Under the pieces are notes generated by a model. The model saw only the letters and a program-made list of their open reading frames with translations, was not told where the DNA came from and did no database searches. This document shows, one piece after another, positions 31,537-45,495 of a stretch of 64,000 bases of DNA (positions are counted from its first letter, which is position 1; the number at the start of each line of letters is the position of its first letter). Source of the DNA: Serripes groenlandicus. Taxonomy: Eukaryota > Mollusca > Bivalvia > Cardiida > Cardiidae. A program made the translations under genes and the position numbers. The stretch lies in assembly GCA_031761405.1 (NCBI GenBank), contig JASEVX010000013.1, forward strand, positions 35,760,694 to 35,824,693. Reading direction: 5' to 3'.

Positions 31537-31769
31537 AACCTTTTCCCACTTACATTGTCAGTTAAAATTATTAACGCATATTCAGCAGACAACTTCTAAA
31601 AACACTGTTGTAAAAGGACCACTTGCTCATGATGAGCAATTTCTGTTTTTGCCACAATGTTTCCAATTCTATTCAATAACTAAACTTTGGCTTATGGAGA
31701 TTTTCTTTGTTTACCTCAACATTGCCAAAGTCATCTGCTGCAGGTTTGATGTATGTTGGAAATGGTTAA
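31537..31769. mobile_element. MITE-1 copy, old
   Basis: AACCTTTTCCCACTTACATT to GTTGGAAATGGTTAAG; internal TCATGATGAGCAATTTCTG hairpin. Confidence 0.65.
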
Positions 31770-32769
31770 GTTTAGCGCCTTGCCTGATGTAAATAACTTG
31801 ATGTCTGTGACTAATCTGAATACATCGTCAGAATGGTCTAATGGCTCCAAAATGACCAATATTTACCTATCCAACAATATTTTCACTTTGAACAACTATC
31901 TCCTTTGCTGGTTTTTAATTTGTAAAACATGAAACAGCATCAGGTTATTGGTTAATGAGTACAAGTGTCAACAACTGATTATGCATACATATGAAATATG
32001 TCGTTTGACAATACGGATAGTGAAGGATCTGATCAGGCTGTGAACTTCCAGAGTCATCAATGTTGATCAATTGCCTTTTTAAAATAGTCATTGCTCAATT
32101 ATAAAAGCTTTTGAAAAGGTAAGTGGGAGTAAATGACTTTTTTCATAAACTGTGTTCACTAGATAATAATGAGATAAGTGTGTTGGTAAGACAACTTGGA
32201 AACCGTGAAAAACAGTATAGAAATTTGGATTCGTTTACCTCATGTTAGTTGAAAAATATTTGTACTCATTTTAAAATTAGAAAACGAGTGTAATTACATG
32301 CAAATGATCACATATAAATTCCTTGTTATCATTCCTTAATCGAGTAGAAATTGTCTTATTTAATGATTGCCTCTAGAAGAATTTTTTGTTATGCACAATA
32401 AAAACTTAGGAATATCGTGCCTGCGCCATAAATCTTTCCTGGAACCGGAAGTCTGGTGGTTTTACAGTACACAGTATACAGCTGCTTGAAACAAAATGGC
32501 CGAACAAAAGTCTTATGGGGTTTGAAATTTGAGATGTGAAAAACAGTAAGATTGTACTGAATTCTCTTCTTTTTTTTTTCTCTTCCGATGTCTTCGTACT
32601 TGTAACATATAGGCGTGCTTAGCTTTCACACGTATGGTATTGCGTAGGCACTAAATAATCAATGTGTATGGATATTTACTCAAGAGAAAGAACCTTTATG
32701 TGACACACAGACAGACTCGTATATAATAGACATAGAAATAAACATAGAACAGAACAAACAAAAACGCCA

Positions 32770-33520
32770 TAAATGAAGTAAACCTATCTAAATCCCAGGG
32801 ACCACATAACATCCATCCCACAGTTATATCAGTATGCAAATCAGCAATTAGTGAAACGCTTCAGTTAACTGTTATTTTCCAATCATTATTAAATGAAGAT
32901 AGATTACCACTACACAACAATGCGGGTCATACAAAAGACTTTAAAAATGGTAGTAGTGGCTGCCTTCCTTGGCGCTCAGAGTTTGCGGGGTTAGCATTAC
33001 GACTGACTGGCTGGTGTCAGGATAAATGGAACAGTAGTACTGTTAACTTACCCAGGATACGCTTTGATATAACTGAACAATTGTTGAAAGCGGCGTTAAA
33101 CACCAAACAAACAAAAACCACAACAATGAAAGTGCGCTAATGTTACAGCTATTTTCAAAAGCGGGAACAAAACTAGTGTAGAAAATTAGCGCCCCATAAG
33201 CGTAACAACAATATGTTGTAGAATAATGGAGAAAATAGTAAGAAACAACATTGGTGAATACTTAGAAAAGAACAATATACTGTCAACCAATCAACATGGA
33301 TTCAGAAAGGGAAGATCATGCTAAACACAATTGCTTGAGTGTATGGATGACTGGACCAAATTACTAGAAAATGGTCACGAAATTGACATTGTCTATTTAG
33401 ATTTTAAAGCGGCATTTTATAATGTTCCACATAAAAAGGTAACACGTGGAGTACCCAAAACTCTTTGCAGACGACATCGAACTATACCCCTGAATATGTG
33501 CAGAATAATATCTTGAACAC
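32770..33520 (+). pseudogene. Non-LTR retrotransposon (LINE) reverse transcriptase remnant
   Basis: Two RT segments in one orientation. Upstream of 32,912 the conceptual protein has SQGPHNIHPTVI and SLLNEDRLP. Downstream (33,225-33,440) it has LSTNQHGFRKGRS, a break, then DIVYLDFKAAFYNVPHKK, the core of RT motif A (normally LDFxKAFDxVPH, here with the catalytic Asp replaced in AAFYNV). Stops and frame changes are present. A SINE splits it. Probably CR1/Jockey-like; clade not resolvable. Confidence 0.75.
32923..33118 (+). mobile_element. SINE type C nested in LINE remnant, 10-bp target duplication
   Basis: Flanked by perfect repeats CACAACAATG (32,913-32,922 and 33,119-33,128). Body CTGACTGGCTGGTGTCAGGA, 3' end GCGTTAAACACCAAACAAAC. 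Confidence 0.85.
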
Positions 33521-33559
33521 CTGTAACTGGGCGAACAAGTGGCAAATTACATCACAGTC

Positions 33560-34755
33560 TGCACTCATATAATGTGACAGGTGTCAGACAGAAATATTGC
33601 ATATATGTGGACATTGCCACGTCATAAGAAATAATACAAGCCCCGTCATCAGAAATAATGTCCATTATTTCACACTATACATGTATTAAAACTGCATGAC
33701 AGTAACAACAAGACGAATTTTGATGCTAAAGCATCAAAGACGCCGCGCATGATTTTAAAGCATGACTTAAAGGGAAGCAGATGCAGTTCAATACATTTAA
33801 ATAACCTGTGCAAACGGACAGGATGTAAATATTTTGAACAAGAAGGCCGAATGTACCTTTATCTTAAACAAGAAGGCCAATATGTTCCTTTATTGCTCAC
33901 CTGGACACCATAGTCTATAATAAAATGTTATCAAGAGCAAAAAGGGTCAATTTTGACGTACGGATTATACACTTTATATGTTACGATTTATGTGATATTC
34001 AGCATGTAAAGTTTAGTCTTCAAACCATTTGGTTTACCGTTTGCTTAACATTGACTGCAACACTAAAGTGTCATACAAGCTGAAGTTTCTTAATTTTAAA
34101 TCTGCTCTAACTAGATCAATTAGATAAACAAAAAACATAGATACTGAAATATTAACAGATATTAACTAAAGTGTTAATGCCTCTAGTTATAACAAAAAAC
34201 GAGAGTATATAAACAAAAAATAATTCTAACAAGTTTAAAGATATTTAATATCAAAATTAAGCATTTATGTAATTAAAAGAAAAAGTTCTCATGTATAGTC
34301 AACATATAGCAAGAATACAATGGTCTGAATGAACAATGGTATGGGGAGGAACGTTTTAAGTTTAGTATACAACAGAAATAAACAGGAATAAACATCATCC
34401 AAATCTTTTTTCTGAGCTTTGATGAATCAAGTCGTCAGAGCAGTAAACCAAACAATTAAAAAAGCGTAGCCTCGTGAACTCCGTAAACCAACTCATAAAA
34501 AGTTGGGGAACAGTTATTAAAAACAATTTAAATGTGTCTAAAGTTTTGTAACAACGGTAAACGATGTAAATATTGTGTATCTTGTTGTTTCTTAAATCAG
34601 TTAATACAATTTATTCAATCATAAAGGCTGTTTTTCTATGTTCAATGCTGGTCTTGTAATGATATTTTCACATTAGGACCTGGTTCCAGTCTTATCTCTT
34701 GTATGTGAATCCGGCACAGGGCTGTAGTGGACTCGAGATAACTCGACGTTGGTTT
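33560..34755. other. No gene recognised
   Basis: A+T-rich intergenic DNA. A short direct repeat AACAAGAAGGCC (33,838 and 33,867) is the only structure noted. Confidence 0.5.
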
Positions 34756-34935
34756 GGTTATTTGTTTGTACGGTGTTTAACGCCACTTTATACAATTGTT
34801 CAGTTATATCACGGCGTTTTCTGAGTAAGTTACCAGCACTACTTGTCCAGTTTATCGTAAAACTAGCGAGTAAGTCGTATTGCTAACCCCGCAATTATGA
34901 GCGCAAGAGACGGAAAGCCATTATTACCAATTGTT
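34756..34935 (-). mobile_element. SINE type C copy (inverted)
   Basis: Plus strand GGTGTTTAACGCCACTTTAT, ATATCACGGCGTTTTCTGAG, the complement of the type C 3' half. Confidence 0.65.
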
Positions 34936-35099
34936 TTAAAAGTCTTAACTCGTAGTTAATTACTTCTAGCTATCGACAATATTATGCTAAATGTATTTAT
35001 ATATTGTCAGTGTATTAATGCCTTTATAATAAATACCTAAATGTTTATTATGAAATGCGAGCTAGTGATACAAATAATATTTAAACAGCACAACTGCTG

Positions 35100-35760
35100 C
35101 TACGACGTTATACAGATATGTTTCAGGAAATGTTTCGAGTTAAATTCTATATTTGAATTTTTACATTTCCGAGTTATCGCATGTCTACTGTGCATATAAC
35201 ACAAAATATTTTTTGGAAACGGTTCAGTTATGTTAGAACATCAATCATTTACAAGCATCTCTGCAATAAAGTATTATATAAATTGAACTTTTCTCACGAG
35301 ACTCGTATGTGAATCCGGTACAGCGTTTATCATTAAAAGCACATCAGTGATACATTAATATTAAAACAGAACAGAGGCAATTATACAAATATCTCTGTAA
35401 TCAAATTATAAATTAATTGTATAAGCCAAGCCTAGGAAAGAACCCTTCTCATACGCCTACTCTCTCTTCTCTACAAACATCTCTACAACAATAAGGTATT
35501 ACGTCAATTGGACTTTTCACACGAGACTTGTATGTGAATACGGCACAGCGTTTATTATGAAAAGCCAGTCAGTGATTAATTAATATTAAAACAGCACAGA
35601 GGCTGTTTTGATTGCTCGTAGGAGAAATATGAACTGCTGCTTCACTGTGTTCAAAATACAGAGCTGTTATAGGAAATGGTTCGAGTTACATTCCACATTT
35701 TAATTTACACATGACGCTCGAGTTATCGCGAGTCCACTGTACACTATAAAAAGAACCTTA
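35100..35760. repeat. Diverged tandem duplication, about 230-bp period
   Basis: GACTCGTATGTGAATCCGGT at 35,299 recurs as GACTTGTATGTGAATACGGC at 35,525, each followed by ACAGCGTTTAT..T and AATATTAAAACAG. Blocks with CGAGTTATCGC lie near 35,170 and 35,720. Non-coding. Confidence 0.6.
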
Positions 35761-37050
35761 TTTCTTGACTCGGTTCAGTTTTTGGAAGGGGATTATTATG
35801 TAATAATCTCCTTCCTATGCGATTGCCTGCTGACCCTAATGGAATATAACATTTAATTCTACAGGAACCTTTTTTTACATACGCTAATCAATATAGTGCG
35901 ATGAATTCAAAGTAAAATCTACCTAATATAGTCTTTTCATGTACAATCAGTTGAATGAAGAATATAGTTTGTACACTTTATTTTCAAACTGAAAATGTAT
36001 TTGCGTCTTTTGAAATTAATTTTATTTTAAGAAATACAAGTATTTCAGCAGTAAATATTATTATATATATTCCTACGCGCCACGCTTTTGTGAGCAACAC
36101 TGATACACCGGATCAGAGATATATACACGAACTAGGTCAATTCGACATTTCATAGAGAAAGCAAAACTGCCTTTACGCAATTCGACAATGTTGGTTTCGT
36201 ACCACTGCCTATACGCAATTTGACAATGTCGGACATATACATTTTTGTATAAACCAACTATTTGATAAACGATTTTCCATAATTTTGTCCATATGTTTTC
36301 AAACTCATCCGCTGCAGACTTGTATTTGGGGGAAAGGGTTAATTTAAGTTGCGGTTATTGCCAGTAATAGTTCAGTGGGGGAAGAGTGGGGACAAATCAA
36401 AGGGTAATTTTCAAGTTATGTTTTGACTTTATAAAATGATAATAAAGGAACGAACACCAACACACCATTGAATGATTAGTTATATTTTATTTCAAATCAA
36501 TAGCTTTTCCTGAATTAATACTTTCAGTAATCGATGCGAAATGTTTTCAAAGCTGCAAATTTCATGAAACATTGTTGGATAAAAATGTGCTAATCTATCC
36601 TTAATTACGACTTTCAATTATATTCCTTACATTTGCTCTAGTATATTCATTTACAAGTATTTACATCATTTATATATATTATATATGTATATATATATTT
36701 ACTAATTAAAACTTTGTGGGGAAAGGAAAAATTCCCTCTCAGATATTTTCAAAATCGTCTGCTGCAGGTTTCTAATATTTACCTCATAATTTGTTAAATA
36801 CATATTTTCCTTAAAAGAAGTTAAATGCATTTACTACTTGCAGACGCAATATTTGGGGACCTGGGATAGATTTCTCATGTTTTGCCACAATGTTGTCATA
36901 TATTTTGTGCTAGGGAGAAGTGTTAGTTATCTGGTAATGCACGAATTGTGTGTTTCCCGAACGCCGCCTACTCGATTTAATATGCATTAGGGGATTAGGG
37001 GGCATTGTAAAGGGTAAATTACAAAATTACAAAATGATTATATAAAAAGG
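35761..37050. other. No gene recognised
   Basis: A+T-rich. Contains a MITE-1 end remnant (TTTTCAAACTCATCCGCTGC ... GGGGGAAAGGGTTAA, about 36,293-36,342) and a TATATATA tract near 36,670. Confidence 0.5.
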
Positions 37051-37340
37051 ATTGATTGATTGGTGTTTTAACGACGTGTTCAACAATTGTTCAGTCATAT
37101 CAGCGCGGCCAATTCAAATATTCATGTGTTCCCTGGCTTTCTCACATACAGAATCCACACAACATTATTTCCAAGCAACTGGCTGCTTTTCCGCATATAC
37201 TGCTAGTCATTGGTGAAAGATGAATGACGTGTGTCACATTGACTTTTGTCAAACGACGGAAAAAGTTATGGCCGGGCTTTGATTCGAACTCACAACCGCT
37301 GGATGGACAGCCCGCGTCACTACCGACTGATCTACCGGGG
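37051..37340 (-). mobile_element. SINE type B copy, near full length
   Basis: GATTGATTGGTGTTTTAACG (plus) to CTACCGACTGATCTACCGG; tRNA-like head on the minus strand. Confidence 0.75.
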
Positions 37341-38100
<760 letters not shown>

Positions 38101-38599
38101 CCCAAAAGCGTTGACTGCGGTCTTCTTTACATCTTTATCGATGCCAACTGCTCACATATTTCTCCACACCGGCTGTGATGGTCAAACTCTATTGGGAAGA
38201 TCCATGTGTTAGCCTCTGTCTGTACAAGTATCAGCCAAGCCTTGGAGATTTTCCTTCTCATACGCCTTCTCTCTCTACTCCCTCGGGACTGTAAGTTCTA
38301 TTAGTATCACTCACTTCGACAATATAATTATAGCCACATCAAAAATTAACAAATGTCACTACAATTAAATTTTATATTATTTGGACTATTCACGCATGAC
38401 TTCTTAATTACTTTTCACTTTTGACGCTTTGTAATTGAAAACAACCCCAATCCTCAAGCAATTGTAAACAGTCAAAATACAAATAAATAAAAATAAGGCA
38501 CAGTTACTGTGAAAATATAGATATAATGCAGACTGAAAAATTAAAATAGAAAAGAAATGTTTCAAATAAGCTATTGATCCTTTTCCAATAATGTCATTA

Positions 38600-39600
38600 A
38601 AAGCGTCAGCTAAAGATTTTTAAAGTCACCCTGTGACGGTAATGGACGGCGACCAGAAATTGTACAAGGTCGCCGACAAACGTGAACACAATCTGAGAAA
38701 AAGTCCCAAACAATTAAAAACTTGAAAAAAGCCGCACTTTTACCTGAGCGATCATACCGCGTACTCACGGAGCGCCCACCACGACATCTCCGCACTTATG
38801 TCGGTTCTATTGAGATCTATGGGATTGGCATCGGCGATCACCGGCGACTCCGCGACGCTCAAACCACGCTCGTCGGGTTCTTACCACGCGTCTTCTAGGT
38901 GTATCGCGACAGCACGACGACCTCAAGGTGTTTCTACCACGTGATCACGGCGACTATAAAGCAGGTCAGATTTTCGGTAATTTCTGATGTATGAACTTTG
39001 AGACTACAGTTTTTATAGCAGGTCGCACATGAAAAGCATGGTCGCCATGAAGCGTGGTGAAAGCTTGGTAAACACGCCATGGACGTTTTACGAACTCCAT
39101 AAACGCAGTGGGAAGAAATACCATAAGAAGCACTGGGAGCCCCATGAGGACATGAGCAATAGGGGTAAAATCATCGTAACATCGCCCTGACAACGCCATG
39201 AAGACTCCGAACTCGTGGTGGGGTCGTGACAGACACGCGAGCGTCGTGGTGATGACGCCTTGAAGTCGCCGTTGCAAACTATTTTTTGCAGCGTCTTTGC
39301 CACGCGTGTACTGCGCGTGTACTACGTGCATGGTGATGTTACGCCGCTTGCCTCACGACCTTAACACCCCACCGCGTCTCAGGTCAGATCGCCGAACATT
39401 GGCGTTTGTTTTGAACATGCTCTAAACAAACGCCGTGACTCGGCGATCATTAGCGAACATGGCGACCACAGCACGATGTCTGGCGTTACCACGCTTATGG
39501 CGACCTCGACGTGCTCTTGGCCCATTTTCTGTAGCCGTAGCAGCGCAGTTAGGACGCCATCCCGGTCTGACGAGGGTATAGTGAATCGACTATATCTCAT
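38600..39600. other. G+C-rich block with dispersed CGACG/CGTGGTG motifs, no gene
   Basis: Markedly richer in CpG than its surroundings. GTCGCCG, CACGACG and TCGTGGTG words recur on both strands. Open stretches on the minus strand (for example 38,966-39,331) have no recognisable domain. Could be an old element or regulatory CpG-rich DNA. Confidence 0.4.
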
Positions 39601-40115
39601 TGTCGTATACAACGCGTATCTAATTAAGACAACAGCTGCACCATCGTATAGAAAACAAACTTTAGCCTAAAATTAATGTTGAACATTGATCACATCTTGG
39701 TTATTGCATTTGTTTCTTTCCTCGGAGTTTATTTTGGTAATGTATCTTTTAAATTATATCCACATTCAATTGAAATATAAATAAACTTCAATAAGATATA
39801 TGTGGTATTCAATTGAATTAAATATAAACTACAGTTAGATATATGCGGTATTTAATTCAATAAAAAATAAACTACAATTAGATATATACGGTTTCACGCT
39901 GTTCTTAAGTTCTAAAGTGTTTGATTTGTTGTGGTCGAGATTTTCCGGATCTGCCACGAATGAAAAAAGCTAATTGTTGGTATAAACGAATAAAGAGATC
40001 TTGATATTCTTTTTGAAAATACAAAACAACTTTGTACAAAATGTGTAATCTCTTAAAATAAAGTCGTAAGTAACATTATTATAACTATTTATTAGTAGTA
40101 GTAGTAGAATTGTTC

Positions 40116-40146
<31 letters not shown>

Positions 40147-40151
40147 CTTTA

Positions 40152-40184
<33 letters not shown>

Positions 40185-43045
40185 GTCGCCGGGCAGAAGC
40201 TTGCGACTTATATTTTTCATCGGTTTCCGGAAATGACATGGGAGGACGAGTTATTATTAGAAAAAACAAATTAAATGTCTTGAACATATAACAATTATGT
40301 TTGTTTTAAAACATCAAGTTATGATGCATCTGAAATTAAATAAATATTCCAATATTTTAAGTATTTGCAGTTTCTTTATTTTGACTCGCATTAATGTTTT
40401 TATGTTTTATTTACAAAGACAAAACAGTCCTTATTAGACTTGCAGCAGACTTGTTATGTGTCAATAGCGAGATAAAAATCACGTCGAATTCTCCTTTTAA
40501 TTTCCTGAATTTTATTTTCTTATTCAAAGAGATGTCTTGATCTGTAAAGAATGCATTTAATAATGTTTATCCATGTTTATCTAAAATATGAACTGTTTCT
40601 AAGCTAAAACTGTTGATAACGTGACTAGCGAATACCGACTGCGTAGATCAATCTCCTTTGCAGAGAGCCGTTCTTTACACTCGCTTACAAATAGTTAATT
40701 ATAGGTGATTTAAGATGTGTATCTGGTTCGAAACAAATGACGAAAATAACAAACTGAGATAAAACTGGTTTTAATAGAAACATGACAATTATTTCGTCCT
40801 TGACAATTTTAGATGTGTCATTAGATTCTCTACAGCCATTTTGCTTGCGAACTGTATATATTGTTATGCATCATTGACACAAGGGCGCTCATCATAATAT
40901 AATTTTAAAACATGAGTAGTTTGTTATTTTCATTATAAAAAAGGAAGGAAAGAATTACAATGAAATTTAACTGTTTAGCTGATATTATATTTCGAAGGTG
41001 GTCTAATTTATAAATATTGGACTACATTTCAACATTTGTCGAAGTATGATATAATTAGGAGGCCAAGCTAATATCATTTTGAGAAAAAGAAAAAAACTCA
41101 TGTCTTAAGCGATTTAACCCTTTTCTCGTTGTTTTAAAAGTAGATTACTGCAAAGGTGTCCAATGTTGACTTTAATAGGGGAAAGGTAAAATAAAATGAC
41201 GTGCTATTGCATGCAACTCCTTAATTGTCTGTGTTGTGATTTTATTGATAAATAATGAAATTCAAATATTTTGACAAACATCTTGAAAAGTGTATGTGGA
41301 ATTCATAAATGTTATAATTATTCCTTAATGAAAGCACTGTATACATACTAAGACTAATGATTGGCAAGATTACTCATTTCCATTACTGTTTATGATCAAT
41401 AATTAGTTGGCTGTGTGTATGGTAAACCTGCCTTAGAATGGAGATTGATTTTAAACAATGAAAGGCTTCAATAATATTTCAATGAAGGACATTCACTTCG
41501 TTGACAAAAAAATGCAAGTTATGTTACATTTTCACTTGACTCCACCCCTGATGTTCCAATATGCCCCTCAGGTGATAACTGTTTTTTCAACTACTATAAT
41601 GTAAGTGTTATGCATAACTGCAGTATGGATTTCCGACGACATTGATGCGTTGCATCAACTTTCTCTTGTTATTATTAATATATCTATAGGTGCTACCTAT
41701 TTACGAAAAAAACGCAAGATAATTATAAACAAAAATTTAAGAGCATATTTTGGCCATAAATAAGGATTTATAAGTAATTGACTAGACAATAATAATGTTA
41801 ATGGCATGTGTCTTGCATTATCAAAACATATTTGCAATTCTTATTGCTGTCGTCTATTATTACGAACAGAACATAATAAAGTAAAGACTTTCAGAACATC
41901 AAGGAATACATTTATAATGAACGAGGTTAAAACATGAGGGCCAAGATGATCCTTAATCGATCACCTACATTAAAGAAGCAAATACATCAGCCCTTTTCTG
42001 ATGCCACCTGGCGACTGCCTTTTTCAAGCAGTCAATATGACTGGAACAAATTATGTAAGGGGTCACATTTTTGCTAAACCCTTTCCCTATTAGAGACGGT
42101 TTCTGAGGCCTATGATTTAGGAAAAGATTGTCGCAACAAGAACAATTGCTCCTTATGAGAAAGTTATCCTTTTGCCACAATGTTTGATAAATAATTATAC
42201 TTTGAATGATTGAGTCAATAGCTCATGTATAGGAATTTGGGGTCTTCATGTACCACTTTTTTGCGGAAAAAGACGTCGCTCCATTGACGTTACGCCAAGA
42301 TGAAGTGTAACGGAAATGACGTCACGTCCGTCTTTGGCTACGATACAGTCAAAATTTAGTTTCGGGCGTAGAAGGCTAATGCTGTCGTTTTTTGACATAT
42401 TTCTTATAGATTTCCATTTATTTTTAACTTTTCGTACAAATGTTAATTCCAGCACTTTTATGATCTTAAATATCGATTTAAAAAAAATTGATTAAAAAGA
42501 CGACAATAATTTTCAATCCATGTTTTTCTGCTCATTTTATACATACCCAAAATACCGATTTTAAAAAAAATGATTAAAAAGCCGACAATAATTTTCAATC
42601 TGTGTTTTACGTCTGCTTTTTATACATATCCAAAATGGCGGCCCCCCATGGATTTTTTTTTCAGTTTCATTTCAGAAAGCTTCATGGGTTATTGAAAAAA
42701 AAAAAAAAAAAAAATATATATAATCTCACGCCCGTTAACTATAAGCGAAAAAACCCATTCATGTTTTTTTTTCGTATTATTACGTATACAATACAATAAA
42801 TCTTTAAATGCAATATAAGACAACCGGCCGAAAATACAATATAATGTATTCAATAATTGTACATGTTAAATTGGGTAGATGCTACATTATTTTGTGTGAT
42901 ATAATGATCACACTTTATCTCTTTTATTTCTCGATTTTTATATCACGTTTATATGCAAAGAGATGAGCCTAAGACAGAGTAAACACTGTACAATACTAAT
43001 TGATTAATTCCCTGTTTGAAACAGTGAGCTAATCGGAATATAACC
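39601..43045. other. No gene recognised; microsatellite and repeat remnants
   Basis: Holds an ATT/TTA microsatellite at about 40,118-40,184, MITE-1 remnants near 41,117 and 42,077-42,182, and an approximately 80-bp tandem duplication at 42,470-42,630 (GATTAAAAAGACGACAATAA and GATTAAAAAGCCGACAATAA). Otherwise A+T-rich DNA. Confidence 0.5.
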
Positions 43046-43046
43046 C

Positions 43047-43616
43047 ACTTTCATTTCTAAATAAGCCGCTGAAAAGCAATCGTCGGACACCGACGTTTGT
43101 TGACTCCTCCACTACGCTCCATACCGTGGGTATCGGACGATACTGAAAAGCATTTACTGATTATTTTTGTTAATTTCATTGAAGGGGCAAACTGTTTAAC
43201 TATAACAAAAAATCAGTTTGAACGAGACGGATCCTGGGATAACTTAATCCTAACCAGTGAAGAACAAATGATAACAACCGCTAGAAGCCCGATCAAATGC
43301 GCCTTCATCTGTGCGGGCGTGGAGGAATGCAACCCACTTTTATTTCTAAATAAGCCGCTGAAACGCAATCGTCGGACACCCACGGTTGTAAACTCCGCTA
43401 CGATCCATACCGTCTTTGTCGAACGATACTGAAAAGCATTTACGGATTTTTTATGTTAATTTCATTGAAGGGGCGAACTGTTCAGAAAATCAGTTTGAAA
43501 GAGACGGATCCTGGGATAACTTAATCCTAACCAGTGGAGAACAAATGATAAAAACCGCTAGAAGCCAGATAGAATGCGTCGTCATCTGTGCGGGCGTGGA
43601 GGGATGCAAGTCATTC
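43047..43616. repeat. Tandem duplication, about 285-bp unit, spanning part of a PAN exon
   Basis: Unit 1 (43,047-43,330) and unit 2 (43,331-43,616) both begin CCCACTTT.ATTTCTAAATA and end GCGGGCGTGGAGG.ATGCAA. The left unit carries a truncated exon copy whose splice acceptor differs (TTTAACTATAAC instead of TTCAG), so it is probably not used. Confidence 0.85.
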
Positions 43617-43713
43617 TTTTACGTAGAGAGCCAACAAGAATGTAAACTGTATGATTCCATTTTGGCGTCAACAACTGGAGCTGTTTCTTCTCTGGGAGCT
43701 CACTATTACAACC
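43486..43713 (+). CDS. PAN/apple-like domain exon of a host gene (partial)
   Basis: The acceptor CTGTTCAG precedes 43,486 and the donor GTAAGTT follows 43,713, both in phase 1. The coding frame gives FERDGSWDNLILTSGEQ, then cysteines in the pattern C-x3-C-x5-C (ECVVICAGVEGCKSFFY) and CKLYDS. This is typical of PAN/apple modules, which bind protein or carbohydrate outside the cell. A symmetrical phase 1-1 exon is the usual form of a shuffled extracellular module. The next exon, 44,767-44,851, is compatible. No signal peptide exon was found, and the gene's full extent is unknown. Confidence 0.65.
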
Positions 43714-44389
43714 GTAAGTTATATTCAAACATCATTCAGTGGTCCTGTGATCTAGTGGTCTGGGGTACAAATCCCGGTCCGGGTTCTGGAGGATTTCTCT
43801 GAGATGCTTTTAAGTGTTTTCCACTCAACTAGAGGTCAAGTCCTGGTCCTTTTCAGGAAAACGTGCTTCGCGTGTTTCAGTGATATACACTGAGCACATT
43901 AATAAACCACGAGTTATTTTTGGAAAGAGCTAGTGTATCGCACCCGGACTCCCTTGTATCTAACTCCTGTCTCTTGAATGTATTTGCACCTGTCAGATGC
44001 TTGTGCATGATACAATGTACACTAGGAAATGGGCATATAGAAGCTAAAACGCTTAATCTCAATCAGAGCAATTGGTGTTTATAAAATAATCCAGAAGAAT
44101 AGGAGGTCATGCAAGAAAGAAATCACCCCGTCATGATGATTCCCGTCATTTTGCACACGATCGGGCTGGGCACTCATCACAAATCTTTCCAAACAACTGG
44201 CTGCTTTTTCACATAGACTGTAAATTCCCGGATGGAAGACGTGCATGGCACTGTAATTTCAATTTGTATGCCGAATGAATAAAGTTGAACTAGCTATGTA
44301 TACAGTCTACATGATACATTTATGACAAATCACGTATTTGATAGTTATATGCTACCTGGAAGTCGTACTCAGTAAGCTTTTTCGGCTGG

Positions 44390-44583
44390 GTCATACAACA
44401 GACTTTAAAGATGGTAGTAATGGCTGCCCTACTTGGAGCTCAGGGTTGCGACGTTAGAATTACGACTGATTGGCTGGTTTCAGGATAAATGGACCAGTAG
44501 TACTGGTAACTTGATAACACAGGAAACGCCGTGATATAAATGAAACTTTTCTGAAAGCCGCGTAAAACACCAAATAATCAATC
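44390..44583 (+). mobile_element. SINE type C copy
   Basis: GGGTCATACAACAGACTTTA, body GACTGATTGGCTGGTTTCAG, 3' GCGTAAAACACCAAATAATC, then an ATCA repeat. Lies in the intron between the two PAN-gene exons. Confidence 0.75.
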
Positions 44584-44766
44584 AATCAATCAATCAATCT
44601 TTCAATCAATCAATCAATTACGTCGTCGGCAAAATGAAATTAAATCTAAAATGGACTGGACATCTGTATAAGTTTATTGCCTAAATGATAGCTGAAATAG
44701 TTCTCCTTGTGTGCAACTTGTGAAACCAACCCGAAATCACGATTCAGTATATGCGACTGATTTCAG

Positions 44767-44851
44767 GGGTCCCAGTTCCAACTTGCGGTACCAATGATGA
44801 CGTCGAATATAGGACCGTCATCTTATCTGACAGAACAGCGTTTACATACAG
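44767..44851 (+). CDS. Probable following exon of the PAN-domain gene
   Basis: Acceptor GATTTCAG and donor GTGAGAT. With the carried C it reads RVPVPTCGTNDDVEYRTVIL in phase with the PAN exon. No domain recognised. The Polinton inserted about 650 bp downstream, probably in an intron or 3' flank. Confidence 0.5.
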
Positions 44852-45489
44852 GTGAGATCAAGCTCCAAAACGAAATAAAATAACATACCAAGTTTTCAAC
44901 GTTTATATATATAAACCCTGCCTACACTAACTTGAATATTACTTTATCTGAATAAATATGTTTAAATCAAGCGCCATTTTAAATCCTTTACACGAATACT
45001 GTAATTAAAATGTATAATTAACGGTAGACTTGGAAAAGACATCACTCGGTGTACATTGTCCGAAAAATATGTATACATTACGCGGTACCGTCATGTTTGT
45101 TCGTTGGTTGGTGCATATAATATATTATAGTAAAATATTGATTTGTCAAACGTCGGAAAGAATGTTGGCCGAGCTGGGGTTCGAATTCACAACCCCTAGA
45201 CAAGCAGCCCGCGTCGCTACCGACTGTTTAAATGACGTCACATGACCATATTTGGTACGGAATTTCGCATAGTTAAATTCAGAGTTACAATTGATCGTTT
45301 TGTATTTGCATGTTTTTGCACCGGATTGATTTTAGCCTAATAAGTATATACTAACTTCGAATAATACTCTTATCGCGCTGCGATAACAATGCTCATTGTA
45401 ACGTTTCTCCTTGTCTGACAAAAGTAAATTGACAATCTGGACTAAAGAAATATTCGTTTTTTGATGGAGCGGAAACCACTGTTGGAAAA

Positions 45490-45495
45490 AGAAAG
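45490..45495. repeat. Target site duplication, left
   Basis: AGAAAG, identical to 62,814-62,819. A 6-bp duplication is the Polinton norm. Confidence 0.93.

Noticed and set aside
42602..42799. 65-codon Phe/Lys-rich frame
   Set aside because: Runs through an A homopolymer in a local tandem duplication; no domain.
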